NCBI GenBank assembly: GCA_025355665.1
Contig: JANXZF010000010.1
Location: forward strand, 1 to 33,240
Length of the DNA: 33,240 bases
Reading direction: 5' to 3'
DNA from: Actinomycetes bacterium
GTDB lineage: Bacteria; Actinomycetota; Actinomycetes; Nanopelagicales; Nanopelagicaceae
Made by a program: the position numbers and the translations under genes
Shown: piece by piece, positions 7,541 to 15,074 of the stretch
How positions within the stretch are numbered: position 1 is the first letter of the stretch
How the letters are laid out: each line of letters begins with the position of its first letter
Notes under the pieces: generated by a model
Databases searched by the model: none
Told to the model about the DNA's origin: nothing
Seen by the model: only the letters and a program-made list of their open reading frames with translations

Positions 7541-8151
7541 TATTTGGACGCCTTCTTAAGTGATAACTGAAGTGTCGCGAGAGCTCGTGCTTTATCGCCC
7601 TTATATCTCATTGCCGCGCGGTCTAGAGTGATTCCTCGCTCCTTGACCGAGATTTCGAGGGCCGCTTTAAATTTATTCATAGCATTGGTTCGTGCGTTGG
7701 CGAATGCGACTTTGGCAGTCGAAACTTTTACATCCGTGCTCAAAGCAGTTGCTGCCTTGGTCAAGGTGGCTAAATTAGCTTTTACGTCTGCTTTAAAGGA
7801 AAGATTTGTCGGACTGGCCACAGATTTCACCACGGAGGCTTTGTAAGACTTCTCGGCGAGAAGCGAGACTGATTTTTCGGTTGCAATGACAGCATTAAAG
7901 ACCACCAAAGCGCTCTTTACCGACGCACGACGGAGTACTTCCGCCTTCTTTCCTTCTTCCAACATTCTTGCCCTGCTTGGTTTCACCGCTGCGAGAAACG
8001 ACGCCTTCGCATCTGCCAGTGCCGTCGCGTAATTGGCTTGGGCCTGGGCGGTAGTGATATTCGATGCGGCTGTACTTGAATTCACAAATCCACCCACAAG
8101 TGTGGATACTAGAACGGCAACGAATGCCACCTTTATTTTTTTCTTTTCCAT
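7540..8151 (-). CDS. Exported Ala/Lys-rich helical protein
   Basis: 203 residues, not recognised. Signal peptide MEKKKIKVAFVAVLVSTLVGGFVNSSTAA with probable cleavage near residue 29. The whole mature chain is Ala/Lys/Val/Ser-rich with charged residues at helical spacing, predicted as long alpha-helices (for example AQANYATALADAKASFLAAV). Two similar segments, NYATALADAKASFLAAVK and FANARTNAMNKFKAALE, hint at an internal helical repeat. It is positively charged overall, in contrast to the acidic exported protein two genes downstream. AAGGAG lies 6 bases before ATG, a good ribosome binding site. A surface or envelope role is inferred from export alone. Confidence 0.75.
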   Translation of the reverse strand: MEKKKIKVAFVAVLVSTLVGGFVNSSTAASNITTAQAQANYATALADAKASFLAAVKPSRARMLEEGKKAEVLRRASVKSALVVFNAVIATEKSVSLLAEKSYKASVVKSVASPTNLSFKADVKANLATLTKAATALSTDVKVSTAKVAFANARTNAMNKFKAALEISVKERGITLDRAAMRYKGDKARALATLQLSLKKASK

Positions 8152-8362
8152 TTTTTCTCCTTTAGAGTCATGGAGGAGAACGATGGAAACTGTGTGATCG
8201 TTACAACAAGATGAGATATTTTTCCGAAACTGCTGAGAATTCCCATAGATGTGAAGAACTGTGACCGGTCAACCAGTAAATGACGTATGAATGTATATAT
8301 CGAGTACTGCATATGTAGGTGTTTTCAAGCTTGCCTAAGTGGTTTCACGTAATTATAAAAAG

Positions 8363-8732
8363 TGGAGGTGCCGGGAATCGAACCCGGGTCCTTCGGTATC
8401 AATACAGGGCTTCTACGGGCGTAGTGTGTTTGGCGCTTTCTCAGTCCCGAATCTCTTACACACGAGTATCCGACGGACTCATTTGCGGAACTGTTCTCTG
8501 GTGTTGTCCGCAACGCCAACACCATGAAAAGCCTTCTTGCGGCGCTAGACCCCGAATCGAAGGCTCACTCGGGCTAACGGACTAGGGAGCTCGCTTAGGC
8601 AGCGAGAGCGAAGTCAGCGACAGTGTTATTGGCGCTTATTTTTTTGCACAGGTTTTTGGTTAACGAGATCATCCTGGCTTCCTCGGCCCGCTTCCCCTGA
8701 CTCAACATCCAAAGTCGAGACCGTTCACCCCC
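8363..8732 (-). ncRNA. ssrA: Transfer-messenger RNA (tmRNA)
   Basis: Rescues stalled ribosomes together with SmpB, acting first as alanyl-tRNA and then as a short mRNA. The 5' end GGGGGTGAACGGTCTCGACT (from 8732) pairs as a 7-bp acceptor stem with CACCTCC near the 3' end (8370-8364), with A at 8363 as discriminator. GGTCTCGACTTTGGA is the conserved 5' motif, and CCCGGGTTCGATTCCCGG is the T arm. CCA is not encoded (CTT follows). The tag reading frame lies at 8595-8633. Just after the 3' end, minus-strand CTTTTTATAATT gives a T tract, so the T arm plus tract may act as terminator. Length of 370 nt is normal. smpB is upstream on the same strand. Confidence 0.97.
8595..8633 (-). CDS. tmRNA-encoded degradation tag
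   Basis: Resume codon GCC preceded by AATAAGC, as in mycobacterial tmRNA, then codons for ANNTVADFALAA and a TAA stop. The ALAA ending is the proteolysis signal recognised by ClpXP-type proteases. A longer frame upstream exists, but placing the resume codon at GCC gives the usual 12-residue length. Confidence 0.85.
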   Translation of the reverse strand, partial: ANNTVADFALAA

Positions 8733-8805
8733 ATGATTGGAGATTGAAGCGTTACTGCATCACTATGAAGTTTTTTGGTGGATACGGGATTGCTCCCTCA
8801 TGCTA

Positions 8806-8811
8806 ATTGTA
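8806..8811 (-). promoter_or_regulatory. Candidate -10 element of ssrA
   Basis: TACAAT on the minus strand, about 74 bases upstream of the mature tmRNA 5' end, which RNase P would create. No convincing -35 is visible at 16-18 bases. Weak, position-based call. Confidence 0.3.
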
Positions 8812-8834
8812 CGCGGTGAATTCAATCTGAAGGG

Positions 8835-8878
8835 AACCGATTTGACGATCGATAACCGATTTGATGATCGAGAACCGA
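8835..8878. repeat. 19-bp tandem repeat, 2.3 copies
   Basis: Units AACCGATTTGACGATCGAT (8835-8853) and AACCGATTTGATGATCGAG (8854-8872) differ at two positions; a third begins with AACCGA (8873-8878). Located upstream of the ssrA promoter region. Confidence 0.75.
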
Positions 8879-8902
8879 AGTGCCGATTCACCGCCTATTC
8901 AC

Positions 8903-8958
8903 GGGAATAACTCCGCCCACGTATAGGTGGAACGCTCGCGATCCCACCGATTATTCCC
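8903..8958. repeat. Nested inverted repeat
   Basis: Outer arms GGGAATAA (8903-8910) and TTATTCCC (8951-8958) match perfectly; inner arms GGTGG (8926-8930) and CCACC (8944-8948) also match. The result could be a branched or extended stem on either strand. Confidence 0.5.
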
Positions 8959-9045
8959 TCGATGCATCGACCCATAGGGTGATGTGCCACGTCACGCGGG
9001 ATCAGAGGCTTAAACCAAACGACTACCTGTCGATCTCATTGGACT

Positions 9046-9128
9046 GACTTGGATTTCGTGTAATCCGATCCTGCAAGATTGACTTGGATTTCGTGTAATC
9101 CGATCCTGCAAGGTTGACTTGGATTTCG
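9046..9128. repeat. 35-bp tandem repeat, 2.4 copies
   Basis: Unit starts at 9046, 9081 and 9116 (13 bases of the third copy). The two full copies differ at a single base. Each contains GGATT-TCGTGT-AATCC, a 5-bp inverted repeat that would form a small hairpin. The array sits 33 bases downstream of the smpB stop, between smpB and tmRNA. Confidence 0.85.
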
Positions 9129-9160
9129 CGCCTCCCCGGCCTCACGAGACAGACTCAGAA

Positions 9161-9646
9161 CTACCTTCCGCCCGCTTTGCCCGATTGGCGACGAGAAATC
9201 TCACGATCCACCTCGCGCCCAGCCTGACGTTCAAGCAACGCCGCACGCTTGTCGTGGGTCTTCTTGCCTCGCGCCACGGCTAACTCGATCTTAGCCTTGC
9301 CGTCTTTGAAGTATAGAGAAAGAGGTATGAGGGTGAGGCCGCCCTGTTTCATTGTGGCGGTCAATCGATCGAGTTCCTTGCGATGAACCAGCAACTTACG
9401 GTCTCTACGCGGAGCATGGTTGGTCCACGTCGCCTCGGTGTACTCGGGAATGTGAACGCCGCTCATCCAGAGCTCGCCATCGCGAACCATCGCAAAGCCG
9501 TCAATAAGTGAGGCCCGACCAAGTCGCAGTGATTTAACTTCCGTGCCCGTCAACGCCAAGCCACACTCAAAAACATCTTCAATGGAGAAGTCATGGCGCG
9601 CCTTTTTGTTCTGCGCGATCAGTTTGCGCCCGACCTCTTTAACCAT
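9161..9646 (-). CDS. smpB: SsrA-binding protein SmpB
   Basis: 161-residue tmRNA-binding OB-fold protein that delivers Ala-tmRNA to stalled ribosomes. Family signatures are all present: [69 protein letters not shown], and the basic tail [24 protein letters not shown] that reads the decoding centre. It starts 7 bases after the ftsX stop, so it belongs to the prfB-ftsE-ftsX-smpB run. Its RNA partner ssrA lies next on the same strand, about 430 bases downstream, with tandem repeats between them. Confidence 0.97.
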   Translation of the reverse strand: MVKEVGRKLIAQNKKARHDFSIEDVFECGLALTGTEVKSLRLGRASLIDGFAMVRDGELWMSGVHIPEYTEATWTNHAPRRDRKLLVHRKELDRLTATMKQGGLTLIPLSLYFKDGKAKIELAVARGKKTHDKRAALLERQAGREVDREISRRQSGKAGGR

Positions 9647-9653
9647 GGCAACA

Positions 9654-10556
9654 CTAAACCTTGAGATAGCGACGAAGGGTCAATACCGATGCAAGGATCG
9701 AAACAACAAGACCGGTCGCGAGCAAATATGCAGACGAGAGCCAGACCTGATTCCATCCGAAGAACTTAGTAAACGAAAGGAGTGGAGCCACGCGTGTGTC
9801 GATCACATGCTTCAATGCAGCAAGCAAACCTGTCGCAATCGCCCACCCGATAATGGCAGAAATTATTCCTTCCATTAGAAATGGAAGTTGGATTGAGAGT
9901 GAAGTAGCGCCAACCAATCGCATTACTCCGGTTTCTCGACGACGATTGAACGCCGCAATTCGCAGGGTATTGCTAATCAGGAGCGCAGCAGTAAGCACTG
10001 ACGCGAGGCCAACCAAAAGCGCGCCGTTACGAAGAACCGCCAACAACCTAAAGAATTTCTCTAAAATTGTCCGTTGATCTTGAACAACGTCGACACCGGG
10101 TCGACCCGAGAAAGCACTCACAACGACTTGATACTGGGTCGGATCCTTCAACTTCACTCTGAAAGACTCAGGCAATTGGTCAACCGTTACGTTCTGCGCA
10201 ATTGCAGAATTCTTGAAACGTTCTTCAAAACGCTGGAACGCTTCAGCCTGAGATTCGTAATAAACACTCTGAACAACCGGCAGCGCCTGCAAGTCCTGCT
10301 GGATTTGCAATCGCTGATCTGGGGTGACGACTCCCCCGGAACACGATGGCGAGTCGGACAATGCTCCGCAGAGGAATACAGAAACCTCAATTTTGTTGTA
10401 CCAATAATCCTTCATCGCGCCCACTTGAGCGTTTGAAAGCAGGCCAATCCCAAGCAGGGATAGCGAAATCGCAACCGTGATAACAACGGCAAAGGTCATG
10501 GTGAGGTTACGGCGCAGTCCGATTCGAACTTCGCTCAGCAGAAACCGTGTACGCAT
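9654..10556 (-). CDS. ftsX: Cell division protein FtsX
   Basis: Membrane subunit of the FtsEX complex, which couples ATP hydrolysis by FtsE to activation of peptidoglycan hydrolases during division. 300 residues: helix 1 at about 20-42 ([19 protein letters not shown]), a large extracellular domain (about 43-170) with two Cys ([14 protein letters not shown]), then three C-terminal helices (about 180-205, 225-250, 270-295). [16 protein letters not shown] is the conserved segment of the ABC-permease FtsX domain. The start has GGAGAAG 5 bases upstream. The gene follows ftsE by 12 bases. The hydrolase it controls is not in the window. Confidence 0.95.
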   Translation of the reverse strand: MRTRFLLSEVRIGLRRNLTMTFAVVITVAISLSLLGIGLLSNAQVGAMKDYWYNKIEVSVFLCGALSDSPSCSGGVVTPDQRLQIQQDLQALPVVQSVYYESQAEAFQRFEERFKNSAIAQNVTVDQLPESFRVKLKDPTQYQVVVSAFSGRPGVDVVQDQRTILEKFFRLLAVLRNGALLVGLASVLTAALLISNTLRIAAFNRRRETGVMRLVGATSLSIQLPFLMEGIISAIIGWAIATGLLAALKHVIDTRVAPLLSFTKFFGWNQVWLSSAYLLATGLVVSILASVLTLRRYLKV

Positions 10557-10568
10557 TGAACTTCTCCC

Positions 10569-11258
10569 TTAACCGGTATATCCGTAGACGCCGCGAACTT
10601 GATCGCGAATGACATGTCCCATATCGAGCTCGATGACTCGCTTTCTCATTTGATCCACAATGCCCGAATCATGAGTGGCCATCACCACGGTAGTGCCCTC
10701 GCGGTTGATGCGGTCGAGTAGTTTCATAATTCCAACCGAGGTTGCAGGGTCCAAGTTTCCGGTGGGCTCATCTGCGATCAAGATGGCGGGGCGGCTGACA
10801 TATGCCCGGGCGATCGCTACGCGCTGCTGCTCTCCGCCAGAAATCTCACTCGGCCTGCGATCGCCCTTGTCTTCAAGGCCCACAAGCTCTAGAACTTCGG
10901 GAACTTCACGGGCGATTTCCTTCTTGGAGTAGCCCAGCACATGAAGGGTGAAGGCGACATTCTCAAAAATGGTCTTGTTCGGCAGCAGACGAAAATCTTG
11001 GAAGACCGTTCCAACCTGGCGACGAAGTTCAGGCACCTTATGGTTTGCCAAGGTGTTTAGGTTCTTGCCTGCCACGTGAATGGTTCCGGTCGTCGGGCGC
11101 TCCTCGCGAAGGACGAGTCGAAGAAAAGTTGATTTGCCCGAACCAGATAATCCGACGAGAAAGACAAACTCCCCTTTCACCACCTCGAGGTTGACGCTAT
11201 CGAGGGCGGCCTTCTCCTGGCCAGGGTAAAGCTTGCTTACATTCTCAAAGCGGATCAC
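10569..11258 (-). CDS. ftsE: Cell division ATP-binding protein FtsE
   Basis: ABC ATPase partner of FtsX, 229 residues. Walker [10 protein letters not shown] (36-44), Q-loop region [12 protein letters not shown], signature [14 protein letters not shown], Walker [15 protein letters not shown] and the switch His in [11 protein letters not shown] are intact. The frame opens at GTG 11264, but GTG 11258 is preferred: it gives the family N-terminus MIRFENVSK and has GGAG 5 bases upstream. The preceding 217 bases hold no gene and probably the ftsEX promoter; a small inverted repeat AACTAG-AGTC-CTAGTT lies near 11285-11300. Confidence 0.95.
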   Translation of the reverse strand: MIRFENVSKLYPGQEKAALDSVNLEVVKGEFVFLVGLSGSGKSTFLRLVLREERPTTGTIHVAGKNLNTLANHKVPELRRQVGTVFQDFRLLPNKTIFENVAFTLHVLGYSKKEIAREVPEVLELVGLEDKGDRRPSEISGGEQQRVAIARAYVSRPAILIADEPTGNLDPATSVGIMKLLDRINREGTTVVMATHDSGIVDQMRKRVIELDMGHVIRDQVRGVYGYTG

Positions 11259-11475
11259 TAACACTCCAAATGGGTCGAGATGGAACTAGAGTCCTAGTTT
11301 AGGCAATGAGAACGCCCTCAAAGGCTCATATGGGAGTCAATATCCCCTCAATTTTTACTCAGAATCTGGCGCGCGCCCTCAAGATTTCCGCTTGCGAGAT
11401 AAATCACCAGGTCCGAAGGCTCAGATTTCACGACGAATTCTCAAAAATCAAAGAAAGTACTGACGAACGAAATCA

Positions 11476-12591
11476 TTAATCGACGCTGCCCGCTGAACTT
11501 CTACGCCAACGAATTCCGGCTTCAATGAAATCATCAATTTCTCCATTGAGAACTGCTGCGGTATTTCCAGTTTCATGATCGGTACGAAGATCCTTCACCA
11601 TTTGGTAGGGATGCAGAACGTAGGAACGCATTTGGTTTCCCCACGATCCGGAGTTGTCACCCTTGAGCGCATTCATCTTCGCCTGCTCTTCGTGACGACG
11701 TCGTTCCAACAGTTTTGATTGCAACACGGCCATCGCGGTTGCGCGGTTTTGAATCTGCGAGCGCTCGTTCTGACACGAAACAACGATGCCTGTTGGAATA
11801 TGCGTGATGCGCACCGCAGAGTCCGTCGTATTCACACCTTGACCGCCGGGCCCAGATGAGCGATAAACGTCTACGCGGATTTCCTTCTCATCGATCTCAA
11901 TGTGGTCGCTCTGTTCAACAACCGGTACAACTTCGACGCCAGCAAAAGAGGTATGCCGACGCGACTGGCTATCAAATGGCGAAATTCGTACCAGGCGATG
12001 GGTTCCCTGCTCTACAGAGAGCGTCCCGTAGGCATAAGGCGCCTCAACGCGGAATGTCGTGGACTTGATCCCCGCTTCTTCGGCGTATGAAGTTTCAAGT
12101 ACATCGACTTTGTAATTGTGGCGCTCGCAGTAGCGCAAATACATCCGCATTAAGGTCTCGGCCCAATCTGCGGCCTCGACCCCTCCGGCTTCAGAACGGA
12201 TTGTTATCAGAGCGTTGCGGTCGTCATATTCACCGTTGAGAAGGGTTTGAACCTCAAGTTCGCCAACCGCTTTCTTCACAGATTCCAACTCGCGCTCGGC
12301 ATCCTTGAGCGCAACATCATCGGATTCGTTCTGGGCCAATTCGATAAGAATAGGAAGGTCTTCAACCCGCTGGCGAAGTTCAACCAATCGCTTGATCTCG
12401 CTCTGAACCCTTGAAAGTTTGCTTGTCACCTTCTGGGCGGCTTCGGGATCATCCCAAAGGTTTGGAACACCAGCGGCCTCTTCCAATACCTTGGCGTCTT
12501 CACGAAGTTTGGGAAGGTTGAGAACTTTCTCAATCGATACGAGGGTGGCGTCTATCTCGGCAATCTCAAGATCATATTCACGCTCAGCCAC
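11476..12591 (-). CDS. prfB: Peptide chain release factor 2
   Basis: RF2 ends translation at UGA and UAA. 371 residues with the chosen start. The codon-recognition motif SPF is at 204-206 and the peptidyl-hydrolysis motif GGQ at 249-251 ([17 protein letters not shown]). The frame extends upstream to 12663, but GTG 12591 is preferred: it gives the usual length and the typical N-terminus ([13 protein letters not shown]), avoids overlap with the upstream gene, and has TACTCT exactly 6 bases before it, as expected for a leaderless transcript. No CTTTGA shift site is present, so the autoregulatory +1 frameshift of many bacterial prfB genes is absent here. Confidence 0.95.
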   Translation of the reverse strand: MAEREYDLEIAEIDATLVSIEKVLNLPKLREDAKVLEEAAGVPNLWDDPEAAQKVTSKLSRVQSEIKRLVELRQRVEDLPILIELAQNESDDVALKDAERELESVKKAVGELEVQTLLNGEYDDRNALITIRSEAGGVEAADWAETLMRMYLRYCERHNYKVDVLETSYAEEAGIKSTTFRVEAPYAYGTLSVEQGTHRLVRISPFDSQSRRHTSFAGVEVVPVVEQSDHIEIDEKEIRVDVYRSSGPGGQGVNTTDSAVRITHIPTGIVVSCQNERSQIQNRATAMAVLQSKLLERRRHEEQAKMNALKGDNSGSWGNQMRSYVLHPYQMVKDLRTDHETGNTAAVLNGEIDDFIEAGIRWRRSSAGSVD

Positions 12592-12597
12592 GGGGTA

Positions 12598-12603
12598 AGA
12601 GTA
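12598..12603 (-). promoter_or_regulatory. Candidate -10 for leaderless prfB
   Basis: TACTCT on the minus strand, 6 bases before GTG 12591. It fits the TANNNT actinobacterial -10 pattern and would start the transcript at the start codon. It lies inside the gap after the pseudopilin gene, so prfB need not depend on the pilus operon. Confidence 0.4.
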
Positions 12604-12625
12604 CCCAGTATTTTGATGCCCTGGA

Positions 12626-13108
12626 TTACGGGATTCTTTCGCTTTGCGCCTCAACGGTTGCATGGATATCGACCAATGCAGAGCCTTGCGGTAAGCGAAA
12701 TGGCAAAAGTGTGCGAGCCGAGGTAGAAAGTTCGACGCGATCTCCCGAGCAGGAAAAACGGGTCAACGACACCTCCTGTAATTCCCGACGTTTGATATCG
12801 CTTTCTTCCTCAATCCATGTATTTATTTCATCGGCAACAACTTGATATGCCCGCTCGCAATCTATCGGTACAGAAACTCCAGAGTTTCCTCGGTAATACG
12901 AACCCAGATCGACGCTATGCACCGCGCGAATCGCGGCCGCCTCAGTTGCATGCAGCAACGATTGCTTTGATACTGAAATCGAAGCAACATCCGTGATCAA
13001 AATTAGTAGTGCAACCGCGACGGAGAAAAGGCCGATAGTTAAAACCGAAATGGAGCCCTCCTCCCGCGAGAACTCCTGCCTACGTCCACCTTTGAAACAA
13101 TTCCTCAT
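12626..13108 (-). CDS. TadG-like pilus/secretion protein
   Basis: 160 residues, last gene of the Tad-type cluster. The N-terminus ([49 protein letters not shown]) is one hydrophobic helix followed by a helical arm, the layout of TadG/TadE-like minor pseudopilins (helicase/secretion neighbourhood TadE-like proteins of actinobacteria). Two Cys (IDCERAY and FSCSGD) may form a disulfide outside the cell. ATG 13108 is chosen because it overlaps the upstream stop as ATGA; the open frame reaches 13228, but that extension is unlike the family. Role as minor pilin or assembly factor is family knowledge; the exact function is unknown. Confidence 0.75.
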   Translation of the reverse strand: MRNCFKGGRRQEFSREEGSISVLTIGLFSVAVALLILITDVASISVSKQSLLHATEAAAIRAVHSVDLGSYYRGNSGVSVPIDCERAYQVVADEINTWIEEESDIKRRELQEVSLTRFSCSGDRVELSTSARTLLPFRLPQGSALVDIHATVEAQSERIP

Positions 13109-13539
13109 TGCCACGGCGACACATACTCCTGAGAAGAGACCTTCACAACGCGACCTAATGCCGATGAATCGAGGGTCAAATTCGCCCGGACTCTCGCCCC
13201 TGGTGTCAAACATGGATCCGCCGAGCAAGTGAATATCAGCCGCATCGAAGATATCTCTTCATCGCGCATACCCAATTCACGTGCACCAAAATTCAAGACG
13301 AAACGCGCCCTTTGATGGGCATCCTCGACGGATTGACTCGCCACATAGGCACGTACAACTTGCCTCACAAGCGACCTGGCCTTCAACTCGGAATCGCTCA
13401 AATCAGCAAAGTGAGTTAAATAAATGAAGATTGGCAAGAAAAGCGGAATTGCGAGCACCACGAATTCAACTGACGCACTGCCCGTCTCTCTGCTCGGAAG
13501 TTTGCGCGCGGCATCTTGCCTGACAAATGGACACCTCAC
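13105..13539 (-). CDS. TadE-like pseudopilin
   Basis: 144 residues. GSASVEFVVLAIPLFLPIFIYLTHFADLSDSE is a classical TadE N-terminal region: Gly followed by a hydrophobic helix with Glu at about the fifth position (SVE), then a polar arm. The C-terminal domain has two Cys (FTCSADPCLTPG). It starts with GTG, which overlaps the TGA of the gene before it (GTGA), and ends in ATGA overlap with the gene after it, so the three pseudopilin genes are likely translationally coupled. TadE proteins are minor pseudopilins of Flp pili; here it probably caps or primes the fibre formed by the small pilin upstream. Confidence 0.8.
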   Translation of the reverse strand: MRCPFVRQDAARKLPSRETGSASVEFVVLAIPLFLPIFIYLTHFADLSDSELKARSLVRQVVRAYVASQSVEDAHQRARFVLNFGARELGMRDEEISSMRLIFTCSADPCLTPGARVRANLTLDSSALGRVVKVSSQEYVSPWQ

Positions 13540-13898
13540 GGACGATGTTCCATTACAGCCACGCCGGTCACGTCGGTAAAGGCCTCACCTACCCCAGCAA
13601 GGAAAGGCATGCCCGCGATTATGCGAGGAATCAATCTCGTTCTGTGAGTCACAACAAGACGCAGTTCGTCATAGGAATGCGGGGACGAAAAGGAAATTAC
13701 CTCGTCGGAACTTGAGAGCACTTGAGAGATCGCTTCGCTCGAAGCAGCGCTTTGAGCATATGTTTGATCCAAATTTCGATAGTTAACGGCGACAATCAAT
13801 TCAACGGTGACGAGAAAGAGCGCTAAGAGCGGAATCATCACAAGTGAGCTCTCCACAACGCCCTCTTGATTCCGCCAGAAATTCTTAACGAATCCCAT
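13536..13898 (-). CDS. TadE-like pseudopilin
   Basis: 120 residues. NQEGVVESSLVMIPLLALFLVTVELIVAVNYRN matches the TadE start: a processing-type Gly, Glu at +5 (VVES), then a hydrophobic helix. The rest is a short extracellular domain without Cys. It overlaps the pilin-like gene by 14 bases at its start and the next TadE-like gene by 4 at its stop. It resembles its downstream neighbour only in layout, so the two are paralogues at most distantly. Confidence 0.78.
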   Translation of the reverse strand: MGFVKNFWRNQEGVVESSLVMIPLLALFLVTVELIVAVNYRNLDQTYAQSAASSEAISQVLSSSDEVISFSSPHSYDELRLVVTHRTRLIPRIIAGMPFLAGVGEAFTDVTGVAVMEHRP

Positions 13899-14163
13899 TC
13901 ATTGAATCCAGAGAGTTGCGGAGTATCGCAGTGAGCCGTGGCGCGGCGATTGTCCAGATGGCAGTTACCAATCCAGTAGTCATTAGTACGACTAAGACCC
14001 ATCCTGGAACGTCTCCTCTTTCGCGACCCTCACAATTTGCAGCAAAAAACCTCTCGCGAATATTCCGCACCTCCGACAAAATTTGCACTTGTAAGCGAAT
14101 AACTTCAGCATTGATTAGGCAGCCGACCTTTTTCATCGTTTCGCGTTTCCTCGCCAACATCAT
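13885..14163 (-). CDS. Small Flp-pilin-like membrane protein of the Tad cluster
   Basis: 92 residues. A charged N-terminal part of about 50 residues is followed by RGDVPGWVLVVLMTTGLVTAIWTIAAPRLTAILRNSLDSM, a pattern common for a small protein encoded between tadC and tadE in actinobacteria, where it takes the position of the Flp pilin. The cleavage-type Gly in RGD and the single hydrophobic helix are consistent with a pilin subunit, though the helix lacks the usual Glu at +5. AAGGAG precedes two adjacent ATG codons (14163 and 14160); either may be used. A separate promoter is possible in the 101-base gap after tadC (TAATCT at 14208-14203). Confidence 0.68.
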   Translation of the reverse strand: MMLARKRETMKKVGCLINAEVIRLQVQILSEVRNIRERFFAANCEGRERGDVPGWVLVVLMTTGLVTAIWTIAAPRLTAILRNSLDSMNGIR

Positions 14164-14264
14164 CGACTCCTTGCACTTGTTTCGAGCGCCTAATGCGTCC
14201 GAAGATTAATTGTTGAGGTAATCCGCTGCGCAAAGAGGACAGAGAGCGATCGATGTGCAAATCT

Positions 14265-15071
14265 CTATGCGGCAAAGAGATTGAGATGCGTCAATGAAGG
14301 CCAGAGGGCGAAAAGTACGGAGATCGGAAGAATGAGGAATACAACCGGAACCATCATGGACAGCTCTGCCTTGCCAGCTTTATCCATCAATATATTTCTC
14401 TGATTCTGACGGGCTTCAGCGGCATGGCGTTGGAGGACTTCAATCAATGGTGCTCCGCGCACCATCGCGGTTACGAGTGAATCAACAAATCGCCGAATGA
14501 GAACGGAATCTACTCGACGACCGAGAGCATCAAGGGATTCGTAGAACGATTGGCCGGTACTTACTGAATCAATCACATGGCCAAATTCGATTGCAAGAAC
14601 GCCATGGCAACGCCGCGAAATTCGAGTTAGCGCACTTAGCGGAGTCTCTCCTGCAGAAAGTGCGAGAGTCAGCATCTCGACGATCGAGGCAAACTCACTT
14701 TCAATGGTGCGACGATATCGAACTACGTCCCTGCTTAGTTGTCGATCGATCAATAGGTAAACGGCAATCGCCACAGATCCACTGAGAAGCGATGCAAAAA
14801 TAATCGATGCGCCCACCAACAAAGTCAAGGCGAAGCAGACGCCAGTGCCGGCGATGGACCAGGAGCACTGGCGAATTCGAAAATTCTCATATCCACTTTC
14901 TCGACCAATTTGAGCAAGTCGAGACTTCACGCGAGTTTTGTCCGGGAGGGCTCTCATTCGCTTTCGAGCCTGATTTCGAAACTGCGTCGAGTCAAGTGAT
15001 GACTGCGAATTCCAAACCAAAACTCCGAGAATGGTCAGAAGCGTTGGGACCGCGACGGATTCAAAGGCCAT
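14265..15071 (-). CDS. tadC: Tad secretion membrane protein TadC
   Basis: 268 residues with a type II secretion system F domain, the inner-membrane platform of the Tad pilus. Helices are at about 5-20, 75-105 and 240-262. The cytoplasmic T2SF core includes EFASIVEMLTLALSAGETPLSALTRISRR and the second conserved GAPLIEVLQRHAAEARQNQR. It follows tadB by 3 bases and would pair with it. Assignment as TadC rather than TadB rests on gene order (A-B-C) and size. Confidence 0.85.
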   Translation of the reverse strand: MAFESVAVPTLLTILGVLVWNSQSSLDSTQFRNQARKRMRALPDKTRVKSRLAQIGRESGYENFRIRQCSWSIAGTGVCFALTLLVGASIIFASLLSGSVAIAVYLLIDRQLSRDVVRYRRTIESEFASIVEMLTLALSAGETPLSALTRISRRCHGVLAIEFGHVIDSVSTGQSFYESLDALGRRVDSVLIRRFVDSLVTAMVRGAPLIEVLQRHAAEARQNQRNILMDKAGKAELSMMVPVVFLILPISVLFALWPSLTHLNLFAA

Positions 15072-15074
15072 CGG

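Larger units (their letters stand above)
8733..9160. other. Gene-free region between smpB and ssrA
   Basis: 428 bases without a credible gene. From left to right it holds: a candidate -10 for ssrA (TACAAT on the minus strand, 8811-8806), a 19-bp tandem repeat (8835-8878), a nested inverted repeat (8903-8958), a 12-bp palindrome TCGATGCATCGA (8959-8970) and a 35-bp tandem repeat (9046-9128). It is unusually long for this compact genome. Confidence 0.6.

Noticed and set aside
8363-8400. ssrA 3' end as attachment site of an integrated element
   Set aside because: No second copy of the tmRNA 3' end and no integrase gene are in the window, so insertion cannot be shown.
9046-9128. CRISPR array
   Set aside because: Repeats are directly adjacent without unique spacers, only 2.4 copies, and no cas genes nearby.
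12592-12663. N-terminal extension of RF2 (24 residues)
   Set aside because: It overlaps the upstream pseudopilin gene, is unlike other RF2 proteins and would run through the candidate promoter.
13109-13228. N-terminal extension of the TadG-like protein
   Set aside because: It is the shadow of the preceding TadE-like gene; ATG 13108 overlaps that gene's stop as ATGA and is followed directly by the family-type helix.
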